The translations under genes and the position numbers were made by a program. Positions 12,289 to 21,300 of a stretch of 64,000 nucleotides of DNA are shown in pieces. The DNA is from Rhodanobacter denitrificans (GTDB lineage: Bacteria > Pseudomonadota > Gammaproteobacteria > Xanthomonadales > Rhodanobacteraceae): assembly GCF_003335105.1 (NCBI RefSeq), contig NZ_QFWQ01000003.1, forward strand, positions 434,001 to 498,000. Direction: 5' to 3'. Every line of letters starts with the position of its first letter. The first letter of the stretch is position 1. Under the pieces are notes generated by a model. The model did no database searches, had not been told where the DNA came from, and worked only from the letters and a program-made list of their open reading frames with translations.

Positions 12289-12313
12289 GAAACCGGCCCC
12301 TGCGGCCGGTTTC
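12289..12313 (+). terminator. Hairpin terminator in repeat unit 2
   Basis: An exact copy of the unit 1 hairpin, displaced by 126 bp. If the first copy leaks, this one provides a second stop site and would create a second, longer transcript. Confidence 0.7.
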
Positions 12314-12413
12314 TTCGTTCCGGCACCTACCAAAGCACAGCGTGCGTGTAGCAACGGGCACTTCACACGGCAGGTGTCGCAAGTTCGATCCTTGCTCGCC
12401 CACCACCGAATCC

Positions 12414-12443
12414 GACGAACAAGGGCCCGGGCCCTTGTTCGTC
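12414..12443. terminator. Perfect 30-bp palindromic terminator between tRNA array and EAL gene
   Basis: GACGAACAAGGGCCC (12414-12428) is directly followed by its reverse complement (12429-12443). It lies in the convergent gap, 20 bp from the stop codon of the minus-strand EAL gene, so it can terminate that gene and the repeat array. The centre GGGCCCGGGCCC would give a tight loop. Confidence 0.75.
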
Positions 12444-12463
12444 TTGGTCGGACAGTCGCATCC

Positions 12464-15400
12464 TCAGGAATGCAGGTTGCCGAGCACGTGCTCGACCAGC
12501 AGCGAGAGGAAGGCTTCGCGTTCGCGCCGGTAGTCGGGATCGAACGGGCCGGCCATGGCCGCGACATGCATCGTCTGATGGCTGGCATTCAGCAGCGCAT
12601 CAAGTGCCGGGCCATGCAGGTATTCGCCCGGATCGCAGCTGACCTGCGCATGCCGCGCCCAGAACGCCGGCTCGGCCGGCAGGGCGATGAACTGTTCCTC
12701 CCAGCGCAGCTCGCCGGCGAGCGCGCCCAGCCCGGTTCGTGGCCATGCGGAGCCCTGCACGCAGCGGTACTGCGCCAGCCACGCGGGCAACGCGTCGACA
12801 GGCATCGGTCGCGCCAGCGCATAGCCCTGGCCGAAATCCGCGCCCAGGATCGTCGCGGCCTCGATCAGGTCGGGCGACTCCAGCCCCTCGACGACCACTT
12901 CGAGCCGCAGGTCGTGGCCGATCCGGATCAGTTGCCGGATGAAGCGCAAGGTGCCCAGCGGATCCTGCCGAACCTGGGTGACGATGGCCTGGTCGATCTT
13001 GATCCGGTCGAACGGCCATTGACGCAGACGTATGAGCGAGCTGTAGCCCGCGCCGAGGTCGTCCTCGACCAGGCGTACGCCCAGGGCCTTGAGCGACTGC
13101 ATGCCCGAACCTTGCAGCACGGCCGCATGCTCGGTGCCGATCGGCGACTCGAGGATCTCGAACAGCAGCGCCTGCGGCGCAAAGCCACTGTGGGCGATGA
13201 CCGCCGCCGCCACCTCGGCATAGCGCGAATCCTCCAGTGCGGCCGCGGGCGCATTCACCGAGACGTCCAGCGCGAGGCCCGCCCGCAGCAGCGATTCGCG
13301 GCAGGCGGCAGCCTGCCCGAGCCCCTGGCGGAACAGCACGAGCAGGTCGTCCGCGCCCAGCGCCGGAAGAAACCTGGCCGGCGCCAGCAGTTCGCCGCCC
13401 TCGTCGCGCAGCCGTGCCAGCGCCTCGATCTCGGTGATCCGGCCGTCGGCAAGCCTGACCAATGGCTGGTAGTGCATCTCCAGCGCGTCGGTCGCAACCA
13501 TCGCGCGCCAGCGCTCACGCACGAAGAACGGCAGCAGTTCGGTGCCTTGGCGCGGGGGCGCCAGGCGCGCCAGGGCGAGGTCCAGCACGGTCTTGATCTG
13601 CTCGAGGAAGGCCCGCTGGTCTTCGCTGTGGAAGCCGCCGACGTAGGGGCTGTACAAGGTCAACACCACCGCCGGCTTGAGCGGCGACGGGCACAGCGGA
13701 ATGGCCACGTTGGAGACCACCCCGAGGCTCAATGCGATGTCGCGCCAGCCTCCCATCGACGGGTCGCTGGCGTAATGGGCGCAACGCTGGATCGTCGCCG
13801 TGCGCCAGGCGCGCCCGCTGGGGCCCTGCCCCTCAGGCTGCCCTGCATCGACCAGGATCGGCGGCGCCTTGCCGCAGACCAGCGCGTGCAGGTATTCGGC
13901 AAAGGCCGTTCCCGCCACCGCCTCGTAGGTCAGCTGGCCCGATGCGTCCGGACGCCCCGCCGAACAGGCGATGACTTCCTGGTGCGACACCAAGATGTCG
14001 GCCACGCCCTGGATCAGTTCCAGGTAGCCTTCAGCCGACCACGCCAGCGCATTGATCCTGGCCAGCAGGGCCACCCGGCTGCGCTGCAGCGCGCGCATGC
14101 TTTCCAGCTGCCACTGCCGCCCCATGCCCAGCCGCTGCAGCAGGACCGCCAGCGCGCGGCGTTCGGTCTGGCCGACGCCGGCCAACGCAGTCGCCAGGAT
14201 GTCGCGCAACTGCTCGATCGCCTCCAGCAGCCAGACTTCCTCGAGTCCGCAGGCCGCATGGAACAGGCCGGCTCGGGTCGCCCGGGCGCGGTGTCCGGCC
14301 ATATCGAGGTCGGCCCGCAGCAGGGCCTGCAGATGCCGCAGCAGATGCTGCTCGAACACCTGCACCTCCGCGGCCGGGAGCAGGTCGAGCAGCCTGGCAA
14401 TGCCCTCGTGCGAACGCAACCCGGCGTGGAAAATTTCCACGATGCCTGGCAACCGCGGCTCCCATGCCTTGCTGCAGGCGCCCAGCAACATGGCGGCATG
14501 CTCACCATAAGGCGAGGCGGCGGCCTCCAGTTCGTCGGCCTGGTCCGTCACGCCATCGGGCGAAACCAGCGACCACCAGCGCGAGCGGTGTCGTTTGCGC
14601 GACTTCACCTGGTACATCGCCTGATCGGCGCGGCGCAGCAGTTGCTCGCCGGTGGTCTGGACCTCGCCGGAGTACATCGCGACGCCCAGGCTGGCACCCA
14701 CCGAGATGGCCTGGCCGTCGATCGTCAGCGGACGCCGCAGAACCTCGCTGACCCGCTCCAGCAGGCCGTCGAGATCCTCCTCGCGTTCGAGGTCCTCGAA
14801 GACCAGCACGAACTCGTCGCCGCCCAGCCGGGCCACATAGTCTCCGCCGCGAAGCATCTGCCGGAACCGTTCCGCCATCTCGGCCAGCAGACGGTCGCCC
14901 ACGGCATGGCCGTGACGGTCGTTGATCGGCTTCAGGTCGTCCAGGTCGAGCAACCCCACCGCGACCATGCGCCCATGGCGTCTGGCACGATCCAGCACGA
15001 TCTCGAGGTGCCGATCCAGTGCGCGGCGGTTGGGCAGGCCGGTGAGATCGTCGTGCAGGGCCAGGTAGGTCTGCCGCTCCTGCTCCTGCAGCAGCGCGCG
15101 CCGCTGTGCGTGCTGGCGCAGGGCCAGCCCGGTCGCGTCGGCGATCTCATCCAGCAAGCGGCACATCTCGCCGTCGAAGGCATCCGACTCGGCGGTTACC
15201 ACCACGAACACCCCGGTCGGCGCCCGCGCCGCGCCGATCGCCTCGTCCGGGGACGCAAACAGCGGCCAGCATCCCACCGCGCCGGCGTGCTCGAGCAATT
15301 CCTTGCGGAATGGCATGGCGGACCGCGGCGCGCGGCGCGGGTGGCGCCGGACGACCGGAGCGCCCTGCATGAAGGCCTGTGTCGGTGTAAGCACGGTGGG

Positions 15401-16195
15401 ACTGTTGTCGTGCCGCGGCGGCAAGGGCAGGCTGCGCAGGATGTCGGCGATCGGACCGACCAGGGCTACCCGCCGCAGCATGGGGTCGGCGCCGTCGGCG
15501 GCAAACACGTCGACCGCGGCAGCACCGGCGATGTCGGCCAGCGCCTGCGCCAGCGTGCGATAGACCGACTCCGGGTCGGGCTGCTCGAGCAAGGCGCGCT
15601 GGATCGTGCGCTGCGCATCGCGGTAGCGGCCCATCCGCGCGCTGCGCTCCAGCAGCAGCTGGTGATCCCAGAACCGGCCAAGCTCGTCGACCAGCCGCTG
15701 CGCCCAATCGAGCAATTCCGCGCTCAGGCTGGGGCCGTCGTCGCGGGAATAGGCGGCCAGGACCAGCTGGCCGTCGTCACGCGTCCTCGATGCCGCCACG
15801 ATGCAGGAGCCGAAACCGTGCCGCTGCGCGGCGTCACGCCACGGCGCGAACTCCGGCGCGTCGACCGAAGTCACCCGGGCCTGCTCCTGGCGCAGAACTA
15901 TCGCCACCGGTCCTCGGCCGCCGGGGTCGGATTCATCCGCGCTTAGGCGCAGCGCGGTCGCGTAGCCCGCGGCGGGTCCGGCCGCCGCCAGGACCTCGAC
16001 AGTGCTGCGCCCCGGCTCGCGCCGCCCGATCCAGACCAGCGGGAGATCCATGGTCGAGGCCAGAATCCCGGCGATCGTGACCATGATCAGCCGACGGTCG
16101 CGATCCGGCATTGCATGCAACAGCGCGAGGGTCTCCGCCACGCTCCGGTAGAAGCGTTCACGAAGTTCACCGCGTGCCTGTTCCTGGCTGTCCAT
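12464..16195 (-). CDS. Composite GAF/GGDEF/globin-like/GAF/EAL cyclic-di-GMP signalling protein
   Basis: A 1,243-residue soluble protein with no signal or membrane helix. Two GAF-like regions (about 25-170 and 195-345) precede a GGDEF domain (about 375-530) with intact GGDEF at 458-462 and an inhibitory RxxD site (RGGD, 449-452). Residues about 545-680 are helical and contain LFHAACGL, with His646 placed like the proximal heme ligand of globin-coupled sensors (GxxHxxxG). A third GAF-like region (about 730-880) precedes an EAL domain (about 890-1140) with Glu924 in EAL and the motifs EDDLGAGYSSL, IKID and VVVEGLES. About 100 C-terminal residues are unassigned. Both cyclase and phosphodiesterase motifs look intact, so it could make or break c-di-GMP according to its sensors. 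The globin assignment is an inference. Confidence 0.88.
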   Translation of the reverse strand: MDSQEQARGELRERFYRSVAETLALLHAMPDRDRRLIMVTIAGILASTMDLPLVWIGRREPGRSTVEVLAAAGPAAGYATALRLSADESDPGGRGPVAIVLRQEQARVTSVDAPEFAPWRDAAQRHGFGSCIVAASRTRDDGQLVLAAYSRDDGPSLSAELLDWAQRLVDELGRFWDHQLLLERSARMGRYRDAQRTIQRALLEQPDPESVYRTLAQALADIAGAAAVDVFAADGADPMLRRVALVGPIADILRSLPLPPRHDNSPTVLTPTQAFMQGAPVVRRHPRRAPRSAMPFRKELLEHAGAVGCWPLFASPDEAIGAARAPTGVFVVVTAESDAFDGEMCRLLDEIADATGLALRQHAQRRALLQEQERQTYLALHDDLTGLPNRRALDRHLEIVLDRARRHGRMVAVGLLDLDDLKPINDRHGHAVGDRLLAEMAERFRQMLRGGDYVARLGGDEFVLVFEDLEREEDLDGLLERVSEVLRRPLTIDGQAISVGASLGVAMYSGEVQTTGEQLLRRADQAMYQVKSRKRHRSRWWSLVSPDGVTDQADELEAAASPYGEHAAMLLGACSKAWEPRLPGIVEIFHAGLRSHEGIARLLDLLPAAEVQVFEQHLLRHLQALLRADLDMAGHRARATRAGLFHAACGLEEVWLLEAIEQLRDILATALAGVGQTERRALAVLLQRLGMGRQWQLESMRALQRSRVALLARINALAWSAEGYLELIQGVADILVSHQEVIACSAGRPDASGQLTYEAVAGTAFAEYLHALVCGKAPPILVDAGQPEGQGPSGRAWRTATIQRCAHYASDPSMGGWRDIALSLGVVSNVAIPLCPSPLKPAVVLTLYSPYVGGFHSEDQRAFLEQIKTVLDLALARLAPPRQGTELLPFFVRERWRAMVATDALEMHYQPLVRLADGRITEIEALARLRDEGGELLAPARFLPALGADDLLVLFRQGLGQAAACRESLLRAGLALDVSVNAPAAALEDSRYAEVAAAVIAHSGFAPQALLFEILESPIGTEHAAVLQGSGMQSLKALGVRLVEDDLGAGYSSLIRLRQWPFDRIKIDQAIVTQVRQDPLGTLRFIRQLIRIGHDLRLEVVVEGLESPDLIEAATILGADFGQGYALARPMPVDALPAWLAQYRCVQGSAWPRTGLGALAGELRWEEQFIALPAEPAFWARHAQVSCDPGEYLHGPALDALLNASHQTMHVAAMAGPFDPDYRREREAFLSLLVEHVLGNLHS

Positions 16196-16315
16196 TCGCC
16201 TGCCGATTTCCCCCGAACGAACAAACGATGCACCGATTGTCTGCGTACTTCATCACGGCAGCACGCATTAATCCACTGCGCCGACGGCACCCGCATGACC
16301 CCGGGCCGGGGCCGC

Positions 16316-17596
16316 TCACCCGGGCGCCGCACTCTCCCCGCACGTCCGGGCGCGATTGCGCATCAGCTCGCGCTCGCGCCGGTTCATCGCCAGCGCAGCC
16401 GCACGCTCGAATTCCCGGCGCGCCTCCCCGACGCGGCCCAGCCGGGCCAGCAAATCGCCCCGCACCGCGGGCAGCAGGTGATATCGCTTCAGGCTCGGCT
16501 CCCCGACCAGGGCGTCGGCCAGTTCGAGGCCCGCCGCCGCGCCGTCCGCCATGCCCACGGCCACCGCGCGGTTGAGCTCGACGACCGGCGACGGCGCCAC
16601 CCGGAGCAGGGCCGCGTACAGTGCGACGATGCCCGGCCAATCGGTTTCACCGCCGGTCAGCGCGCGCGCGTGGCAGGCGGCGATCGCCGCCTGCAGCGCA
16701 TACGGGCCCAGCGCGCCGCCCAGCTTCCGGGCCTGCTCCAGAGCGGCCAGGCCGCGGCGGATCAGCAACCGGTCCCACAACGCCCGGTCCTGGTCCAGCA
16801 GCAGGATCGGTTCGCCATGCGCGTCCACGCGCGCCCGCGAACGCGAGGCCTGGAGCTCCATCAGCGCCACCAGGCCATGCACCTCGGGCTCGCGCGGCAT
16901 CAGGCCGGCCAGCACGCGGCCCAGGCGCAGGGCGTCCTCGCACAAGGCCGGCCGCATCCAGTCGTCGCCGCCGGTGGCCGAGTAACCCTCGTTGAAGATC
17001 AGGTAGATCACCCCGAGCACCGACGAAAGGCGTTCGGCAAGCTCATCGCCGCGGGGTACCTCGTACGCCACCGCAGCCTTGGCAAGACTGCGCTTGGCAC
17101 GAACGATGCGCTGCGCGATGGTCGGCTCGGGCACCAGGAAGGCGCGCGCGATTTCCTCCGTGGTCAGGCCGCCGAGCAGGCGCAGGGTCAGCGCCACGCG
17201 CGCCTCCACGGAAAGCAGCGGATGGCAGGCGGTGAAGATCAGCCGCAGCAGGTCGTCACCGAACGGATCGTCCAGCGCCGCCTCCTCCGCGGACCTCGCA
17301 CATTCCTGCTCGTGTTCCAGCTCGTGCATCAGTTGCTCGTGCTTGCGTTCGAGCAGCTTGCTGCGACGCAGCCGGTCGATCGCGCGATGCTTCGCGGTGG
17401 TCATCAGCCACGCGCCGGGATTGTCCGGCACGCCGGTCTGCGGCCACTGCTCCAGCGCCACCACCAGCGCATCCTGCGCCAGCTCCTCGGCCAGGCCGAC
17501 ATCGCGCAGCATGCGGGAAAGGCCGGCGATCAGCCGGGCCGACTCGATCCGCCAGACGGCGTCGATGGTGCGATGGGTATCGGTCACGCCGCTCAT
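16316..17596 (-). CDS. RNA polymerase ECF sigma factor, ECF42 type (C-terminal TPR-like extension)
   Basis: 426 residues. Sigma region 2 (about 15-80; AEELAQDALVVALEQWP, then PGAWLMTTAKHRAIDRLRR) and region 4 (about 120-180; LTLRLLGGLTTEEIARAFLV, then IAQRIVRAKRSL) are followed by a long helical C-terminus (about 200-420) that ends in TPR-like repeats. This layout, and the neighbouring DGPF gene, define the ECF42 group, which lacks a classic anti-sigma factor; the C-terminal extension is known to matter for activity in that group. It lies 137 bp downstream of the DGPF gene on the same strand, so the two are likely one operon. The inducing signal and target genes are unknown. Confidence 0.92.
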   Translation of the reverse strand: MSGVTDTHRTIDAVWRIESARLIAGLSRMLRDVGLAEELAQDALVVALEQWPQTGVPDNPGAWLMTTAKHRAIDRLRRSKLLERKHEQLMHELEHEQECARSAEEAALDDPFGDDLLRLIFTACHPLLSVEARVALTLRLLGGLTTEEIARAFLVPEPTIAQRIVRAKRSLAKAAVAYEVPRGDELAERLSSVLGVIYLIFNEGYSATGGDDWMRPALCEDALRLGRVLAGLMPREPEVHGLVALMELQASRSRARVDAHGEPILLLDQDRALWDRLLIRRGLAALEQARKLGGALGPYALQAAIAACHARALTGGETDWPGIVALYAALLRVAPSPVVELNRAVAVGMADGAAAGLELADALVGEPSLKRYHLLPAVRGDLLARLGRVGEARREFERAAALAMNRRERELMRNRARTCGESAAPG

Positions 17597-17733
17597 GGCG
17601 AGCGATCACACCACCCCCACCGTGCCGGCGCAAGGCCGGAAGTAACGCCCTCTTCCATTTCGCGGCCAGCCTCATGACGCGCATGGCCGCGACTCCTATC
17701 CGCATTCGCGTGAAAACCGGCCCATGGCCCGGC

Positions 17734-18153
17734 TCATGATTTCGCCGCGATCTGCGCGCGCAGCCGTTCCTCCTGCTCGCGCAGTTCAGGGGTGAACTCG
17801 GCGCCGAAATCCTCGGCCTCGAACACCTGGCGGATCTCGATCTCGGCATCGTCGTCGAACGGCGCGCGCTTGAGCCATTCGACCGCTTCCTGCATCGACC
17901 TCACCTGCCACAGCCAGAAGCCGGCAATCAGCTCCTTGGTCTCCGCGAACGGTCCGTCGGTCACCGTGCGTGCGCGACCCGAGAACTTCACCCGCACGCC
18001 CTTCGAACTGGGCTGCAGACCCTCGCCCGCCAGCATGATGCCGGCCTTCACCAGTTCCTCGTTGTAGCGGCCCATCGCGGTCAGCAACTGCTCACCGGGC
18101 ATCACGCCGGCCTCCGAATCGGTAGTCGCCTTCACTATCACCATGCATCGCAT
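17734..18153 (-). CDS. YCII-related DGPF-domain protein (ECF42 partner)
   Basis: 139 residues of the YCII/DGPF family. The naming motif TDGPFAETKE is at residues 65-74, preceded by MRCMVIVKAT and followed by GFWLWQV and an acidic C-terminus. The start is fixed by AAGGAG eight bases before ATG at 18153; a longer open frame extends upstream but has no coding character and runs through the recC promoter region. DGPF proteins are habitually encoded beside ECF42 sigma factors; their biochemical role is not settled. The gene is divergent from recC. Confidence 0.9.
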   Translation of the reverse strand: MRCMVIVKATTDSEAGVMPGEQLLTAMGRYNEELVKAGIMLAGEGLQPSSKGVRVKFSGRARTVTDGPFAETKELIAGFWLWQVRSMQEAVEWLKRAPFDDDAEIEIRQVFEAEDFGAEFTPELREQEERLRAQIAAKS

Positions 18154-18314
18154 CGTCGTGTCTCCTTCGGGTCGTGGTGCAAACCAGATTCTCGCCCGGA
18201 TGACGAATGGCGGCCCGACAAATCGACACATGGCCCAGCATTCCTCCCGCCATCGCAAACGATGAGTCGCGGCTCGGTATGCTGTGCGCATTGCATCACC
18301 CAGGGCAGGAACGG

Positions 18315-21300
18315 ATGAGGGACAACCCAGGCGGGCTGATCGTCCACCGCGGCAGCCGCACCGAGCGGCTGGCCGATACGCTGGCGCTGCAGTTGGAGGC
18401 GCAGCGACCGGCCAATCCGCTGGCGGCACAGACCGTGGTGGTGGCGCATCCGGGGCTGCGGCGCTGGCTGCTCGGCCACCTGGCGCAGCGCAGCGGGCCG
18501 CACGGCGGCCACGGCATCGCCGCCAACATCGAGATGATCCTGCCGTGGCAATGGTTCGAGCGCGCGGCGCGCCGCGCGCTCGGCGACGAGGCGCTGGTCG
18601 GCGGGGCGTACCGGCACGAACTGCTGCGCTGGCGGCTGCTGATGGCCCTGCCCTCGCTGAAGGCACCGGAAGTCGCGACCTACCTGGCCGGCGACGACGC
18701 CGCGCGGCGCGGCTTCCAGCTGGCCGGGCACCTGGCCGGCCTGTACACCCAGTACCTGATCTACCGACCGGACTGGATCCTCGACTGGGAACAGCAGCCT
18801 GCGCGGCACGGCGGCGACTGGCAGGCCACGCTGTGGCGCCGTTTGCGGACCGCCATCCCGCAGCCGCACCGCGCGCAGCGCAGTGCCGCCCTGCTGGAGG
18901 CGCTGCGTGCCGACGAGGGTCTGGCCAACGACCCGCCGCTGCACGTGTTCGGCGTCAGCCACCTGCCGCCCGACGTGCTGGCGGCGCTGCAGGCCACCGC
19001 GTTGCACACGCCGGTGCATCTGTACTTCCCCGACCCGTGCCGCGAGCACTGGGTCTATCTGCGCAAGCAGCGTTTCCTGCTTGCCCATGCGGACGACCCG
19101 GAGGCGCTGTACTACGAGGTCGGCCATCCGCTGCTGGTGGCGCTCGGCCGCATCGCGCAGGATTTCTGTCTCACCCTGGACGAATGCGACGCGACCGAGG
19201 AGCGCGACCCGCTCGACGAGGCCGAACCCCTCGACGGAGCCACCTCGCTGCTCGCCCGCCTGCAGTCGAGCATCCGCTGCCTGGAGCCGGAGCTGGTCGG
19301 CGCGCCGATCCGCGAACAGCAGGTCGGCGGTGCCAGCCTGGGCGAAATCCTGCCCGCGCTGCGCCACGACGCCAGCCTGCGCGTGCACGCCTGCCACACC
19401 CGCCTGCGCGAGCTGGAGGTGCTGAAGAACGCCCTGCTGCGCTGCCTGGCCGACGATCCCACCCTGCAGCATCGCGACATCGTGGTGATGGCGCCGGATA
19501 TCGGCGCCTACGCACCCTGCCTGGCGGCGGTATTCGGCGAGCCGGCGCAATACCGCAACGACCCGCTGCACATTCCCTGGCACCTCGCCGATGTCGGGCT
19601 GGCGCGTGTGCACCCGCTGATGAACGCGTTCGCGCAGCTGCTGGACCTGGCCGAGAGCCGTTTCATGGTCAGCGAGGTGCTGGACTTCCTCGACGTGCCG
19701 GCCGTGGCGCGACGCTTCGCGATCGACGCCGGCAGCCGCGATGCGCTGGAACACTGGCTGCGCCGGGCCCGCGTGGCCTGGGGGCTGGACGCCGCGATGA
19801 AGGCCGAGGCCGGCGCGGCCGCGATCGACGCGAACTCGTGGCAGTTCGGCTTCGACCGCATGTACGCCGGGCTGGTCGCGGGCCAGGACGCCGGCGACGG
19901 GTTGCTCGACGGGATCCTGCCGCTGGAAGGCGTCGCCGGCAGCGCGGTGGAAGCGCTGGGCCAGTTCGATCGCCTGCTCGGCGAGCTGCGCCAGGTGCGC
20001 CACGCCTTCGCCGGCGCCCGCCCGCTGGCCGCATGGAGCGAATGGCTGCTGGAGCGGCTTGACGCGCTGTTCCTCACCGACCCGCGCGATGCCGCCGAAC
20101 AGAACGCGCTCGACGCCCTGCGCCGGCTCGCCGCCGGCCTCGCCAGCCAGGCCGCCGATGCCGGCATCGACGCACCGCTGCCATGGAGCGTGGTGCGCGA
20201 AGCGCTGCGTGGCGAGCTGGACGCGGTGCCGGAGCGCCAGGCCTTCCTGCTCGGCGGGGTGACCTTCTGTGGGCTGGTGCCGCAGCGCTCGATTCCGTTC
20301 CGCGTGGTCTGCCTGCTCGGCATGAACGAGGGCGAGTTCCCGCGCCCCGGCCACGACGCCGGCCTCAACCGGATCCTCGGCCAGCCGCGCCGCGGCGACC
20401 GCGACACGCGCAACGAGGACCGCTACCTGTTCCTGGAAGCACTGATGTCGGCGCGCGACGTGCTGCACATCAGCTACGTCGGCGAAGGCGTGCGCGACGG
20501 CAAGCCGCGCAACCCCGCCGCGCCGCTGGCCGAGCTGCTGCAGTTCCTCGACGAACGGCACGGCGTCGCCACCGACGACCGGGCCGAGCGGCCCTGGCGC
20601 GTGCGCCACCCGCTGCAGCCATTCGACACGCGCTACTACGAGCGCGATGCACTGGGCCAGCCGCGACATGACCCGCGGCTGTTCTCGTATGAGCCGGCAT
20701 TCCTCGTCGCGCCGGCCAGCGCCGGTACGCCGTCCTTCCTCGACTCGCCGCTGGCTGCGCCGGAAACCGTGGCCGGCGGCGAAATCACCCTTGGCGCGCT
20801 CAAGCGCTTCTGGCGCGACCCCGCGCGGGACGCCTTGCTGCGCGGCCAGGGCATCAGCCTGCAGGCACTGGACGACAGCGGCTGGCCGGATCGCGAGCCG
20901 CTGGAAACGCAGCTGGAGAAAATCGAGCGGGTCGATCACCGCCTGCTGTTCGAGGCGCTCGCCGCCGGCCGCGACGAACTGCCCGCCGAACCGCCGGCAT
21001 GGCTCGCCCACTCCGGCATGCTGGCCGGCGGCGCGATCGGCGAGCAGACCTGGACGCAACTGCGCGACTCGCTGCGCCCCCTGCTCGCGCAGGCGCAGCC
21101 GCTGTTCGCCGGCGGCGGCGCGCAAGTAGAGGCGCAGGCGATCGACCTGGACCTCGGCGACGGCCTGCGCCTGACCGGCGTGGTCGACCGCGTGTTCCGC
21201 GGCGCCGGCGGACGCCTGCTGCTGTTCGACGCGCAACCCGCGCGTGCCGCCGGGCTCCGGGAAATCCTGGCCTTCTATATCGACTGGGCCGCGTTGCGGC

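Larger units (their letters stand above)
12109..12408 (+). repeat. 126-bp tandem repeat containing 3' part of tRNA-Val (rtT-like)
   Basis: Unit 1 (12109-12234) begins inside the anticodon loop region of the tRNA gene. Unit 2 (12235-12360) is identical except for its last base. A partial unit 3 starts at 12361 and covers the tRNA 3' part with a one-base deletion in the acceptor strand (CTTGCTCGCCC). Each unit carries the last 46 nt of the tRNA including CCA, a terminator-like hairpin and a 40-bp spacer. Unit 2 is preceded by GGGCG, which can pair with CGCCC of its acceptor strand. The array resembles the rtT repeats after E. coli tyrT. Confidence 0.92.

Noticed and set aside
12109-12408. Possible CRISPR array
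   Set aside because: Units of 126 bp are contiguous and nearly identical over their full length, with no variable spacers.
12080-12408. Phage attachment sites (attL/attR) at tRNA-Val
   Set aside because: Copies of the tRNA 3' end are only 126 bp apart, with no integrase or foreign genes between or beside them.
12122-15946. Open frame of 1,274 codons on the plus strand across the tRNA repeats and opposite the EAL gene
   Set aside because: Begins inside the tRNA repeat and mirrors the minus-strand GGDEF/EAL gene; no recognisable protein.
18154-18666. N-terminal extension of the DGPF protein to 310 residues
   Set aside because: A strong AAGGAG lies in front of the inner ATG at 18153, which gives the family-typical start; the extension is Arg/Pro-rich and runs through the recC promoter and start.
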